Positions 33,561-41,954 of a stretch of 64,000 nucleotides of DNA are shown here, in pieces (positions within the stretch are counted from its first letter, which is position 1; each line of letters begins with the position of its first letter). The notes below the pieces were generated by a model that was given only the letters and a program-made list of their open reading frames with translations, had not been told where the DNA came from and made no database searches. This DNA is from Fictibacillus enclensis. GTDB lineage: Bacteria; Bacillota; Bacilli; Bacillales; Fictibacillaceae. The position numbers and the translations under genes are program-made. Where the stretch lies: the NCBI RefSeq assembly GCF_001457035.1, contig NZ_KQ758618.1:1-64000 (forward strand). Direction: 5' to 3'.

Positions 33561-34526
33561 TTAATATCCTTTATTATAATCCACGGCATTAATGGAAAGG
33601 GATTTATCGTCGAGATAGTCTTTCAGATTGGGAATAAAAATATCCTCGATGACGCGCTGGTCGTAATACTCGGTAGACCCTGCTGTGTGGGGAGTGATAA
33701 TGACATTCTCCATATTCCAAAGAGGACTGTTGTTGTCAAGCGGTTCTTTTTCAAACACATCAAGACCCGCTCCGGCGATTTCTCCGGTATTCAGTGCCTG
33801 GATCAAATCCTCTTCCACTACAATGTCACCGCGTCCGATATTGATGAAGAAAGCGGTGTTTTTCATGTGCTGAAATTCTTTTTTGCCCAGCATGCGGTTC
33901 GTTTCCTTGGTTAATGGAAGGGTCACAACCACATAGTCACATTCAGGAAGCAGATCGTGCAGCTCTTCAGATGTATACATTCTGTCAATATATTGCTCAG
34001 GTTTTCCCGAATGGCGCATACCAAGCACCTTCATTCCAAAGGCTTTGGCAATTTTGGCTGTTTCACGTCCGATGGCACCTGTTCCGAGAATGCCCAGGGT
34101 TTTGCCATGGATTTCAAGCTTCAGGTTGGAATGGTCCCATGTTTTGGATTGCTGGTTGCGCACGTATGTATGTATTTTTCTCGTGAGGCCGAGCATGAGC
34201 GCAAAAATGGTTTCGGAAATAGGGAAAGCATGGACGCCGTTGGCGCTGGTCAGTTGAATATTCTCGGAGGAAAGGCGGTCGAGCGGAAGATTGTTGACCC
34301 CGGCACTCCAGGTTTGTACCCATTTTAAGGGCGCATTTTCACGATCTAGCGTGTATTCTTCCATTCCTTTTTTCCAGCCGGCAATGATCTCTGCATCAGG
34401 AGCTTCCTTTTGCCAAATCTCCTTGTCCTTGCCTGTCACAATGGTCCAATCGGGAATGATTTTCTGTACCTTTTCCACATAAGAATCGTCAATATTTTGA
34501 GCAATGAGCAATTTACGTGCTGTCAT
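33561..34526 (-). CDS. D-2-hydroxyacid dehydrogenase
   Basis: The 321-residue protein has the NAD-binding motif GTGAIGRETAKIA near 145, the catalytic Arg in NIGRGDIV, the Glu in DVFEKEPL and the His in ITPHTAGS. It reduces a 2-oxoacid or oxidises a D-2-hydroxyacid with NAD(P)H. It looks closest to the glyoxylate/hydroxypyruvate reductase-like group in Bacillus. The ATG at 34526, behind AGGATGGGAT, fits the family start; the longer frame has no support. The gene is divergent from an MDR oxidoreductase. Confidence 0.85.
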   Translation of the reverse strand: MTARKLLIAQNIDDSYVEKVQKIIPDWTIVTGKDKEIWQKEAPDAEIIAGWKKGMEEYTLDRENAPLKWVQTWSAGVNNLPLDRLSSENIQLTSANGVHAFPISETIFALMLGLTRKIHTYVRNQQSKTWDHSNLKLEIHGKTLGILGTGAIGRETAKIAKAFGMKVLGMRHSGKPEQYIDRMYTSEELHDLLPECDYVVVTLPLTKETNRMLGKKEFQHMKNTAFFINIGRGDIVVEEDLIQALNTGEIAGAGLDVFEKEPLDNNSPLWNMENVIITPHTAGSTEYYDQRVIEDIFIPNLKDYLDDKSLSINAVDYNKGY

Positions 34527-34643
34527 CTTATCCCATCCTGTCTGTGTGTTTTTGTCCAGTTTACCAGAAGGTGAGAAATTTTTGTGTAAACATGCTCTTG
34601 GGCTAAAGTGTTCTGTTACGATAAGAAAAAAGGAGGAAGTCAC

Positions 34644-35624
34644 TTGAAGGCGATTATAGTAAAAAAGTTTGGAAGTTCAGAAAACATGACATGGTCGGAA
34701 ACAGCTGTCCCTCAGATTGGTTCCGATCAGGTATTAATCAAAGTAAAAACTACTTCTGTCAATTATGCCGATATTAAAGCAAGGGTAGGGACAAAAGGGA
34801 AGGGGAATCTTCCATTTATTCCAGGACTGGAGGCAGCAGGGATTGTGGAGAAGGTTGGTCCTGATGTGCTGAACATCCATGAAGGCCAGAGGGTGCTTGC
34901 TTTTCCTCATGATGGTTCCTACGCGGAATATATGAGAGCAGACGCTCAATTGACATTTCCCATCCCGGACAATATGACATTTGAGACGGCAGGCTCCTGC
35001 GGAATTGTTTCCTTTCTTTCGTATCACCTTCTGGCTAATCTTGCAAAAATGATAAAAGGGGAAACGGTTCTCATTCATTCTGCAGCCGGAGGTGTAGGCA
35101 CTACGGCCATACAGACAGCCCTTGCCCTTGGAGCAGGAATGGTGATTGGGACGGTAGGAAATGAACAGAAAATGCAAATTGCAAAGGACGCCGGTGCTCA
35201 TTATGTTGTTAATTATGAAAAAGAAAATATCTCTCAGCTTGTAAACGAGCTCACAAATGGAAAAGGGGCCGATATTGTTCTTGATTCAGTAGGAGGAAAA
35301 TTAACGGATCAGAGCTTTGACTGCCTGGCCAAGTACGGAAAGCTTGTGGTATTTGGAAATTCGTGCGGAGAGTACGGCACCATTCCAGCCGGCAGGCTGC
35401 ATTCGAGCTGCCGTTCGGTTTTGGGCTTCAGCCTTGGAACCACAAGAAAAGAGCGGCCTGAAGTCCTGCAGAAAATGGCTCCTCATGTGTTTCAATTACT
35501 GGAAGCGGGCCAGCTGAAAATCAACATCGGAAAGAAATTTCGTCTAGATGAGGCAGCGGCAGCCCATGACTGGGTGGAAAGCAGGAAAAGCACTGGTAAA
35601 GTTCTGCTAATGGTAAATGAATAA
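34644..35624 (+). CDS. Quinone oxidoreductase-type MDR protein
   Basis: The 326-residue protein has a GroES-like domain without the zinc ligands (SVNYADIKARVG, then PFIPGLEAAGIVEKVG) and a Rossmann motif AAGGVGTTAIQ. This is the zinc-free quinone oxidoreductase (QOR) subgroup using NADPH. The start is TTG at 34644, set by AAGGAGGAAG 6 nt upstream. It is divergent from the hydroxyacid dehydrogenase. Confidence 0.85.
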   Translation: MKAIIVKKFGSSENMTWSETAVPQIGSDQVLIKVKTTSVNYADIKARVGTKGKGNLPFIPGLEAAGIVEKVGPDVLNIHEGQRVLAFPHDGSYAEYMRADAQLTFPIPDNMTFETAGSCGIVSFLSYHLLANLAKMIKGETVLIHSAAGGVGTTAIQTALALGAGMVIGTVGNEQKMQIAKDAGAHYVVNYEKENISQLVNELTNGKGADIVLDSVGGKLTDQSFDCLAKYGKLVVFGNSCGEYGTIPAGRLHSSCRSVLGFSLGTTRKERPEVLQKMAPHVFQLLEAGQLKINIGKKFRLDEAAAAHDWVESRKSTGKVLLMVNE

Positions 35625-35786
35625 ATCAACATGTTCTGTAAGACCTTCTGTTTGTGAGACTCGATAATTTTTTACAAGATTTACGTTAAACAGACAGGAT
35701 TTTCAGGTTTGTAAACGGAATAGTTAACGAGTGCATCTATTCACAGACTTAAACAGCCTGTTCAGGCAGAAAGGACGTGCGAAATT

Positions 35787-37118
35787 ATGAAAGCGCTCTC
35801 TAACTTTTTTACCGCTCTCGTTCAACGGTTCTTACCGGATCCTTTTGTGTTTGCATTAATCCTTACAATCGTTCTTTTTCTCTCAGGAGTAATTTTCACC
35901 CATCATAGCCCTATTGATATGGTAGAGTTCTGGGGATCTGGATTCTGGAACCTCCTTGCCTTTGCCATGCAAATGAGCCTTGTCCTTGTTACCGGACATG
36001 CACTTGCGAGCTCCCCGCTTATTAAAAAGTGGATGGTCAAACTTGCTGGAGTAGCGAAAACTCCGGTACAGGGTGTGATTCTTGTTGTTGTAGGCTCCGG
36101 AATCGCCTGTTTCATCAACTGGGGTTTTGGATTGATTGTAGGGGCGTTGTTTGCAAAGGAAGTGGCCAAGCGTATACCGGGATCCGACTACCGGTTTCTG
36201 ATTGCTTGTGCCTATATCGGGTTTCTTACCTGGCATGGAGGATTATCGGGGTCTGTTCCCCTTGTGGCTGCGACGCCGGGAAATCCAATGGAAAAAACGG
36301 CAGGACTGATTCCGCTCACTCATACCATTTTTACGAGCTATAATTTGTTTATTACTCTTGCGCTGCTTATCGTTCTGCCGATTATGGCCAAGATGATGAT
36401 GCCAACAGGAAAAGATGTGATCGGGATTGATCCGAAGTTGTTAACAGAAGATGAGGTTTCTGCGGCTATCGCCACTGCTCCTGTTGATACGAAAAAAACA
36501 TTTGCGGTTTCCATGGAAAACAGTCGGCTGCTGAGCTTGGTCATCTCGGTTCTCGGATATTCTTATATTGTTTATTACATAGTTCAAAACGGATTTAAAA
36601 TCGATATAAATACTGTTAATTTACTGTTTTTCACGACCGGTCTCCTGCTGCATGGTACACCGCTTTCCTACATGAATGCTGTTTCCAATGCGGCAAAAGG
36701 TACCGCAGGCATTTTGATTCAATTTCCGTTTTATGCGGGTATTCAAGGGATGATGGAGCTTTCTGGACTGGGCGGAATGATTACCAATGCGTTTATTTCT
36801 ATTTCCAATCCTTCAACCTTTCCGTTCTTTGCTTTTCTAAGCTCAGGATTTGTAAACTTTTTCGTTCCGTCAGGCGGCGGACATTGGGTGGTACAAGGTC
36901 CATTCATCATGCCTGCGGCCAAGGAGCTTGGCGTTGACTCTGGCGTTGCTGCCATGGCGATTGCCTACGGTGAAGCCTGGATGAACATGGCTCAGCCGTT
37001 TTGGGCGCTGCCCGCACTGGCGATCGCAGGGCTCGGGGCGAGGGACATTATGGGCTATTGTGTGACCACGCTCCTGGTTTCTGGTGTTATCTTTGCGGTA
37101 GGTTTGTCGTTCTTTTAG
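35787..37118 (+). CDS. atoE: Short-chain fatty acid transporter, AtoE family
   Basis: The 443-residue protein has about 11 membrane segments and AtoE-family blocks: FLPDPFVFALILT, INWGFGLIVGALFAKE, GGLSGSVPL and a C-terminal FVPSGGGHWVVQGP. It would carry short-chain fatty acids such as acetoacetate or butyrate. AGAAAGGACGTG precedes the ATG. No ato-type enzymes lie nearby. The downstream methyltransferase gene starts 23 nt after its stop. Confidence 0.82.
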   Translation: MKALSNFFTALVQRFLPDPFVFALILTIVLFLSGVIFTHHSPIDMVEFWGSGFWNLLAFAMQMSLVLVTGHALASSPLIKKWMVKLAGVAKTPVQGVILVVVGSGIACFINWGFGLIVGALFAKEVAKRIPGSDYRFLIACAYIGFLTWHGGLSGSVPLVAATPGNPMEKTAGLIPLTHTIFTSYNLFITLALLIVLPIMAKMMMPTGKDVIGIDPKLLTEDEVSAAIATAPVDTKKTFAVSMENSRLLSLVISVLGYSYIVYYIVQNGFKIDINTVNLLFFTTGLLLHGTPLSYMNAVSNAAKGTAGILIQFPFYAGIQGMMELSGLGGMITNAFISISNPSTFPFFAFLSSGFVNFFVPSGGGHWVVQGPFIMPAAKELGVDSGVAAMAIAYGEAWMNMAQPFWALPALAIAGLGARDIMGYCVTTLLVSGVIFAVGLSFF

Positions 37119-37141
37119 TCATTTGCAAAGGGGGACTGCTG

Positions 37142-37915
37142 ATGGAAGTTACTGCTTTTGACGGGATTGCTGCTCGGCTGAGGGCTGCCGGCTGTGTTTA
37201 CGCGGAAGAAGAAGCACGGCTGTTGCTCTCTGCTGCAGTGTCTCCCGAAGAACTGGACAGAATGACAGAAAAGCGAGCAGAGGGAGTGCCTCTTGAGCAT
37301 GTAATGGGTCATGCGGATTTTTGCGGATTTCGGATTGAGTTAGATTCTCATGTATTTGTTCCCCGCCGGCGTACCGAGTTTCTCGTACATCAGGCTGCGG
37401 AGATAATAAGGGCGGGAGATGCTGTGGTGGATCTTTGCTGCGGCTCAGGAGCGGTAGGGGCCGTACTTGCCGAGCTTAAGCCTGGGATCAGGCTTTACGC
37501 AACTGACATTGATCCTGCAGCTGTAATATGCGCGCGCCGGAATGTTAGCAAGGCGGACGGAAAGGTTTTTGAAGGGGACTTATATGAGCCGCTGCCAAAA
37601 GTCTTGCTTGGAAGCGTGAATGTTCTTGTGGTAAACGCCCCTTACGTTCCTACGAATGCAGTGTCATCTCTTCCGGCAGAAGCGCGTATGTATGAAGACC
37701 GGATAGCGCTGGATGGCGGCTTGGACGGACATGATATCCAGCGGAGGGCAGCGATTGAAGCAGGATCCTGGCTCGCACCTGGAGGAAGTCTGCTCATGGA
37801 AACAAGCTCCCGCCAATCAGCAGAAACATGGCGGATTTTTCAGGAGCAGGGCCTGAGTTCAACAGTGGTCTGTTCCTCAGAGCTCCAAGCAACGGTGGTT
37901 ATTGGCACCAAGTAA
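37142..37915 (+). CDS. PrmC-related putative protein-glutamine N5 methyltransferase
   Basis: The 257-residue protein has the SAM-binding motif VVDLCCGSGAVGAVLA near 97 and ATDIDPAAV after it. The catalytic NPPY motif of HemK/PrmC is replaced by NAPYVPT, as in the PrmC-related subgroup. The target may be a protein glutamine, but is not known for this subgroup. AAAGGGGG lies upstream of the ATG at 37142. It is distinct from the housekeeping prmC, which normally lies next to prfA. Confidence 0.82.
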   Translation: MEVTAFDGIAARLRAAGCVYAEEEARLLLSAAVSPEELDRMTEKRAEGVPLEHVMGHADFCGFRIELDSHVFVPRRRTEFLVHQAAEIIRAGDAVVDLCCGSGAVGAVLAELKPGIRLYATDIDPAAVICARRNVSKADGKVFEGDLYEPLPKVLLGSVNVLVVNAPYVPTNAVSSLPAEARMYEDRIALDGGLDGHDIQRRAAIEAGSWLAPGGSLLMETSSRQSAETWRIFQEQGLSSTVVCSSELQATVVIGTK

Positions 37916-37956
37916 AAAAGCCGGATCAGCGCGTTTTAGTTGATCCCGGCTTTTCC
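37914..37956. terminator. Bidirectional terminator, methyltransferase/nuclease
   Basis: AAAAGCCGG-ATCA and TGAT-CCCGGCTTTT form a stem between convergent genes. Confidence 0.85.
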
Positions 37957-37967
37957 CGTCTGGCGTC

Positions 37968-38738
37968 TTATCTTTTTGCTTTTCGGTAACCGGCTTTTTG
38001 GGCTTCTGCCTCTGAGCAAAACATGACCTCGGCTTTTGTTACATCATAAGATTGGCCGCCGGGAACATGGTAGATCATCGACTGCTTATTTCCTTTAATG
38101 TTGCATTTTCCTTTGGGTTTCTCATTTGAAGGGGGATTGGCAGGCTGTTTGTTTTCATTAGAAGATGGGCTCTTGGAATTTTCATGAAAACCGTCCTTCT
38201 GGGCATAGTTCTCGATGGACCAGATGCCAACCCCTTTTTGCTGGGCTTTTTCCTGTGTGGCGCGGAACTGGTCTACATATTTTGTATTGGGCGGATACAC
38301 ATAAGCGACCCGGGCCAGTCCTTTTTCCAAAAGCAGCTGGTTAAAGTTTTGTTTGCCAATCCATATGTAAGCAAGCAGTCTCCCATACTTGTCACGTTCG
38401 GAAATATCCAGCTCAACGCCTACTTTTTTACCGGTTAACTGTGTTTTTGTAAATTTTGAGCTCTCCGGACCGAATGGCTGAACACCAAGCCTTGGGTGTT
38501 TCGTTTCGGGAGTATCCACTAGCAGCATACGGACACGTTCTGTTTTTCCATTCTTGAATTTAACATCGAGTGTATCTCCATCTACTACATATGTGACAGT
38601 TGCGGGTGTGCCTTTAATCGAAGCGCTCTGCCTATCGGGACTGCTGCTCTCCTGAACCGGTGAGCATGCGGCAGCCAACACAGCCAGTAAACATACCATT
38701 GCTATACTGAGCAGCTTTTTAAGGGGATTTTTTTCCAC
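37968..38738 (-). CDS. Thermonuclease (SNase) family lipoprotein with C-terminal sunset-type domain
   Basis: The 256-residue protein has a lipoprotein signal (lipobox LAAAC) and a staphylococcal nuclease domain. TYVVDGDTLDV holds metal ligands, VRMLLVDTPETKH the catalytic Arg and Glu, and ERDKYGRLLAYIW the second Arg. After a Ser/Asn/Pro linker, the tail (KGNKQSMIYHVPGG, then FCSEAEAQKAGYRKA) is the small domain often attached to such nucleases. It degrades DNA and RNA on the cell surface. The start is GTG at 38738. Confidence 0.87.
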   Translation of the reverse strand: MEKNPLKKLLSIAMVCLLAVLAAACSPVQESSSPDRQSASIKGTPATVTYVVDGDTLDVKFKNGKTERVRMLLVDTPETKHPRLGVQPFGPESSKFTKTQLTGKKVGVELDISERDKYGRLLAYIWIGKQNFNQLLLEKGLARVAYVYPPNTKYVDQFRATQEKAQQKGVGIWSIENYAQKDGFHENSKSPSSNENKQPANPPSNEKPKGKCNIKGNKQSMIYHVPGGQSYDVTKAEVMFCSEAEAQKAGYRKAKR

Positions 38739-38833
38739 GATCTTCTTTCTCTCCTCTATCTATGTATTCCCGATGATTTGTAAAATCACAAAAGCTATTA
38801 TACTACGTTATTTACTCACAGAGTGTTTTTCAA

Positions 38834-38868
38834 TAAAAAAAGCATCATGATCGATTAGATCGTGATGC
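38834..38868 (-). terminator. Terminator of alpha/beta hydrolase gene
   Basis: On the minus strand GCATCACGATC and GATCATGATGC pair and are followed by seven T. The stop codon of the hydrolase lies inside the hairpin. Confidence 0.9.
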
Positions 38869-39664
38869 GGTCTGTGGCTGACTGGCGGTTAAGCCAGTTC
38901 AATGTTTGGGCAAGAAGTTCATTAAAATGATGGATAGAAGAAAAGGTATGATTCGCTCCTTTAATGAGCTTCAATTCACTAGTTCCATGAATTCTATGGG
39001 AGCAGCTGTGATAGAACTGGGTGCAGTATACGCTTGGAATGTCTTTATCCTCTGTTCCATGGAGAAGTAAAATGTCACCTGTAAACTGTGCCAGCTCCTT
39101 CATGGGATGGTAGGATTGAAGGGAATGGAGAAAATCAGCTTTTAATGAATATCCCAGATGATCAACATACCCTTTTGTCGTTAAACTTTGGCATTTATCC
39201 TTTCCAATAATATTCACGATATCATCGTAGGGATTTCCTACCGAAGCCCAGAGAATCAGGTCTTTTACCCTCGGATCGACTGCCGCAGTCTGAACCGCCA
39301 CGGCTCCTCCCAAACTATGGCCAAGGAGAATGATCTCCCTGGAATCGACGCAGGGCAGCTTTGAGGCATAATCAATAGCAGCCTGTGTCTGACTGATTAA
39401 ATCTTGAAATGTATTTTCTCCATAGCTGCCTTCGCTTTCTCCACAGCCGGCATAGTCAAAACGCAAAACGACAAACTCACTCGCGGAAAGCTGCTGGGCC
39501 GTTTTAACAAAGAGGCGGTCCACACCGATTCGGTTGCTTGTAAAACCATGGCAGATGATGACAATCGGCAATTTGGCCTGGAGAATTCCTAAAGTGTGCC
39601 GGGGATAATGAACGGTGGCAGTTAACTTGCAATCCTTCCATAGAAACCAACCTTGCTTTTCCAT
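38855..39664 (-). CDS. Alpha/beta hydrolase under SAM riboswitch control
   Basis: The 269-residue protein has the hydrolase fold: IVIICHGFTSNR (oxyanion region), FDYAGCGESEG, the nucleophile elbow GHSLGG near 114-119, the Asp in LLHGTEDKDIP and the catalytic His in GANHTF. It is soluble, so cytoplasmic. The substrate is unknown; esterase or thioesterase activity is likely. Its leader carries a complete S-box riboswitch and terminator, so expression should rise when S-adenosylmethionine is low. This suggests a role in methionine or sulfur metabolism. It is not a homoserine acetyltransferase by motif. Confidence 0.83.
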   Translation of the reverse strand: MEKQGWFLWKDCKLTATVHYPRHTLGILQAKLPIVIICHGFTSNRIGVDRLFVKTAQQLSASEFVVLRFDYAGCGESEGSYGENTFQDLISQTQAAIDYASKLPCVDSREIILLGHSLGGAVAVQTAAVDPRVKDLILWASVGNPYDDIVNIIGKDKCQSLTTKGYVDHLGYSLKADFLHSLQSYHPMKELAQFTGDILLLHGTEDKDIPSVYCTQFYHSCSHRIHGTSELKLIKGANHTFSSIHHFNELLAQTLNWLNRQSATDRITI

Positions 39665-39733
39665 ATGAACAACTCCTCAATTCTTTATAATCAACTAATC
39701 TTATCTTTTTAGTAGGAATTAAAGTTAAATAAA

Positions 39734-39766
39734 AACCCCTTCTTATAGAAACATAAGAAGGAGTTG
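39734..39766 (-). terminator. Riboswitch expression-platform terminator
   Basis: On the minus strand AACTCCTTCTTAT and ATAAGAAGGGGTT pair around a short loop and are followed by TTTTTATTT. Its 5' arm (TTCTTAT) can instead pair with the 3' P1 strand of the aptamer, the usual S-box switch. Confidence 0.9.
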
Positions 39767-39788
39767 AATGAACGAATTACGTCAACAC

Positions 39789-39898
39789 ATTTCTTATCTT
39801 TCAAGCCAGCAGCTTGTTGAAGTTGGCACAGTGCTCATAGGGGAGTCTGTTGCCGAGGCTTCACAGGGTCAATTCCCTCCGCCTCTCTGGATAAGAAG
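39789..39898 (-). ncRNA. SAM-I (S-box) riboswitch aptamer
   Basis: Read on the minus strand, the sequence has CTTATCCAGAGAGGCGGAGG, then TGACCCTGTGAAGCCTCGGC, AACAGACT, then GTGCCAACTTC and finally GAAAGATAAGA. These are the P1, kink-turn, pseudoknot and J-region elements of the SAM-I class in the right order and spacing. A terminator follows 23 nt downstream and then the alpha/beta hydrolase gene. High SAM would allow termination. Confidence 0.95.
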
Positions 39899-39914
39899 TA
39901 TATCATTTTAATTT

Positions 39915-39943
39915 AATGTATGATATTTTTAATAGTTTGTCAA
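39915..39943 (-). promoter_or_regulatory. Promoter for riboswitch transcript
   Basis: On the minus strand, TTGACA (plus-strand 39938-39943) and TACATT (39915-39920) are spaced by 17 bp, ending about 17 bp before the riboswitch. Confidence 0.7.
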
Positions 39944-40107
39944 TTGTATAAGATAAGTTGATTATAGAATATGAATCAATTCAAAAAAGGTATCAAAAAT
40001 AATGCATTTGTCCCTGCCTTTTCTTCTGAGTTTGTTGGCATTAAATCTTATATATTGTAAAATAATAACATAGTAAATTATTAGAATGATTAGGAAGAAG
40101 GTTAAGC

Positions 40108-41083
40108 GTGTTAGAAAAGATCAATCATCAGCTAGAGCGATTCATGCCACTCATTACCCCGGTCAGTGTACTCTTGGGCATGCTTTTGACACATGAGCTA
40201 AAAAACTTTCTGTTTCTCGTTCCGTGGATTTTTGCGTTTATGACATTTTCGGGCAGCCTTGGCTCAAATTTTACCCATTTGCGCAATACGTTGTCTCGTC
40301 CTGTCCCCATTTTTATTGGGTTGGCCATTCTGCACGTTTTTATGCCCTTGTGGGCCTGGGCAGTGGGACACATAGCGTTTCCCACGGATCCTTACACCAT
40401 TACTGGACTGGTGCTTGCTATGGTCATTCCATGCGGAATCACGAGCAGCATGTGGGTTTCTATTTATAAAGGAAACAGCACCCTTGCTTTATCCATCATA
40501 TTAATTGATACATTGTTATCGCCTCTTGTGGTTCCCATACAGTCTTTCTCTCTTTGTCGGAGAGTCTGTAGCCATCAAGGTATGGCCAATGGTCAAGGAC
40601 CTGCTGATCATGATTGTCATTCCTTCCATTGTGGGTATGATTCTAAATCACAAGACGAAGGGAAACATCAAATTGACGTTAGGAAAACGGATAGCCCCTA
40701 TATCGAAAATTTGTATGGCAGTTGTAGTCGCGATTAATGCATCGGTGGCAGCTCCTTATCTGAAGCATGCGGATAAAAAACTGGTGTGGATTGGAATCAT
40801 TGTCTTTTTCATTGCAGCCAGCGGATATTTAGTGTCTTTTTTAGTCAGTATTTTGCTGAAATATGATAATGAAACAATGGTTTCTATGGTTTTCTGCGGT
40901 GGAATGAGAAACATCAGTGCGGGTTCAGTTATTGCCCTCACTTATTTTTCCCCTTTGACAGCCGTACCTGTCGTGATCGGGATGCTGTTTCAGCAGATCC
41001 TTGCATCGGTCTATGGTTTTGTTTTGTCTAAACATTTTGGAAGACAGATCCAGCATCATAACAATGAAAGCACATCGGCATAA
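40108..41083 (+). pseudogene. Bile acid:sodium symporter (BASS)-family transporter, frameshifted
   Basis: Two overlapping frames together make one BASS-type membrane protein of about 325 residues with 9-10 helices (YocS/PanS-like). The first half reads LEKINHQLERFMPLITPVSV to SIILIDTLLSPLVVP. The second continues in the next frame as YSLSLFVGESVAIKVWPMV to the end. The break is at the CCC run 40534-40536: one C fewer would restore VVPYSLSLFVGES. The start is GTG at 40108 behind AGGAAGAAGG. Relatives transport organic acids such as 2-ketopantoate or bile acids with sodium. Either the gene is newly inactivated or the base is a sequence error. Confidence 0.8.
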
Positions 41084-41089
41084 AAAAAG

Positions 41090-41113
41090 GAGTCCCTAAG
41101 GCTCCTTTTTTGT
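41090..41113. terminator. Terminator after BASS gene
   Basis: AAAAAAGGAG and CTCCTTTTTT pair around a short loop; both strands have suitable runs. The minus-strand small gene begins its end here. Confidence 0.85.
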
Positions 41114-41115
41114 CA

Positions 41116-41235
41116 TTATTTTTCCTTTTTAACGGATAGGATGAAACGTACCAGCAGTGTTTCAAGCTGCTCATCCTTGATCTTTTTTCTGTTGAAATGC
41201 TGGTGAATGTGTTTTTTTAGCACTTCATTACTCAT
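41116..41235 (-). CDS. Small basic protein, 39 residues
   Basis: On the minus strand, AAGGAGAATGGTG precedes an ATG at 41235 that opens 39 codons. It reads MSNEVLKKHIHQHFNRKK and continues KDEQLETLLVRFILSVKKEK. The protein is predicted helical and amphipathic, which suggests a protein-protein interaction peptide, such as a small regulator. I know no family for it. The strong ribosome binding site and the shared terminator support it as a real gene. Confidence 0.6.
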   Translation of the reverse strand: MSNEVLKKHIHQHFNRKKIKDEQLETLLVRFILSVKKEK

Positions 41236-41357
41236 CACCATTCTCCTTTCTTCTTTGTTTTACTGTGGTTTTCTTGTTTTTTTTAGTCAATCCCTGCCTG
41301 CTGTCGAAAGAAGGGGTAATATGTCTTATTCAATATATGTACGAAATTTGAATTTTT

Positions 41358-41711
41358 GTGATTATATTACCATTGTTGCTTGTTTATATTTCCGGATTTG
41401 AGGAGGTTGAAACCTTTTTAAAGAAAAAAGTGATAAAGGATTTTTATGCCTATTTAATCCCAAGATATTTTATTTTTTTCTACGATCTGGAAAAGTATCG
41501 GGATACACTCAGAGGGTTTTATATTAATTTGGAAGAGGAAGTTCCAGGTCCGCTTTTAAGGGACAGTGAAGATGTGATTCGCACGATTGAAAATATTGAT
41601 GAAGTGATGGAACAGTATAAAGGCAACTATGAATGTTTTTATGAAAAATTTTGCGGATGGGAAAAAGGAAATGCAACCAAACAGGTTGTAGAGCACGTGT
41701 TTAAATCGTAG
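41358..41711 (+). pseudogene. CDP-glycerol glycerophosphotransferase C-terminal fragment
   Basis: From about 41445 the translation reads FIFFYDLEKYRDTLRGFY, then EEEVPGPLLRDSEDVIRTI, the C-terminal end of TagF/TagB-type glycerophosphotransferases. The part before it (IILPLLLVYIS, then GFEEVETFLKKK) does not match the family. The domain core with the HP and SS motifs is absent. Only the last 90 residues remain, next to a terminator. It is a decayed copy of a wall teichoic acid enzyme whose intact relatives lie at the right end of the window. Confidence 0.7.
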
Positions 41712-41719
41712 ATGATTGA

Positions 41720-41745
41720 TGCCGGTGATGATCACCGGCTTTTGT
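41720..41745 (+). terminator. Terminator after glycerophosphotransferase fragment
   Basis: GCCGGTGAT and ATCACCGGC form a perfect stem with a tiny loop, followed by TTTTG. Confidence 0.8.
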
Positions 41746-41954
41746 TGATGGAGTTTACAGGAACGTATGTTCGTTTTATAATTTGATTATGTCACCTAAC
41801 GTGGTTTTTGTCTACCATTTTTTTTAAAACTGTTGAAAATTGAAGAACGATAAAACACGGAAATATGTGAATTCGTCAGGATTTTCGTTCTTCCGGGCAG
41901 TAAATATGCTATCATCAATTGTTGAAATGATAAAAGAAGAGGAGCCTGCTTTTC

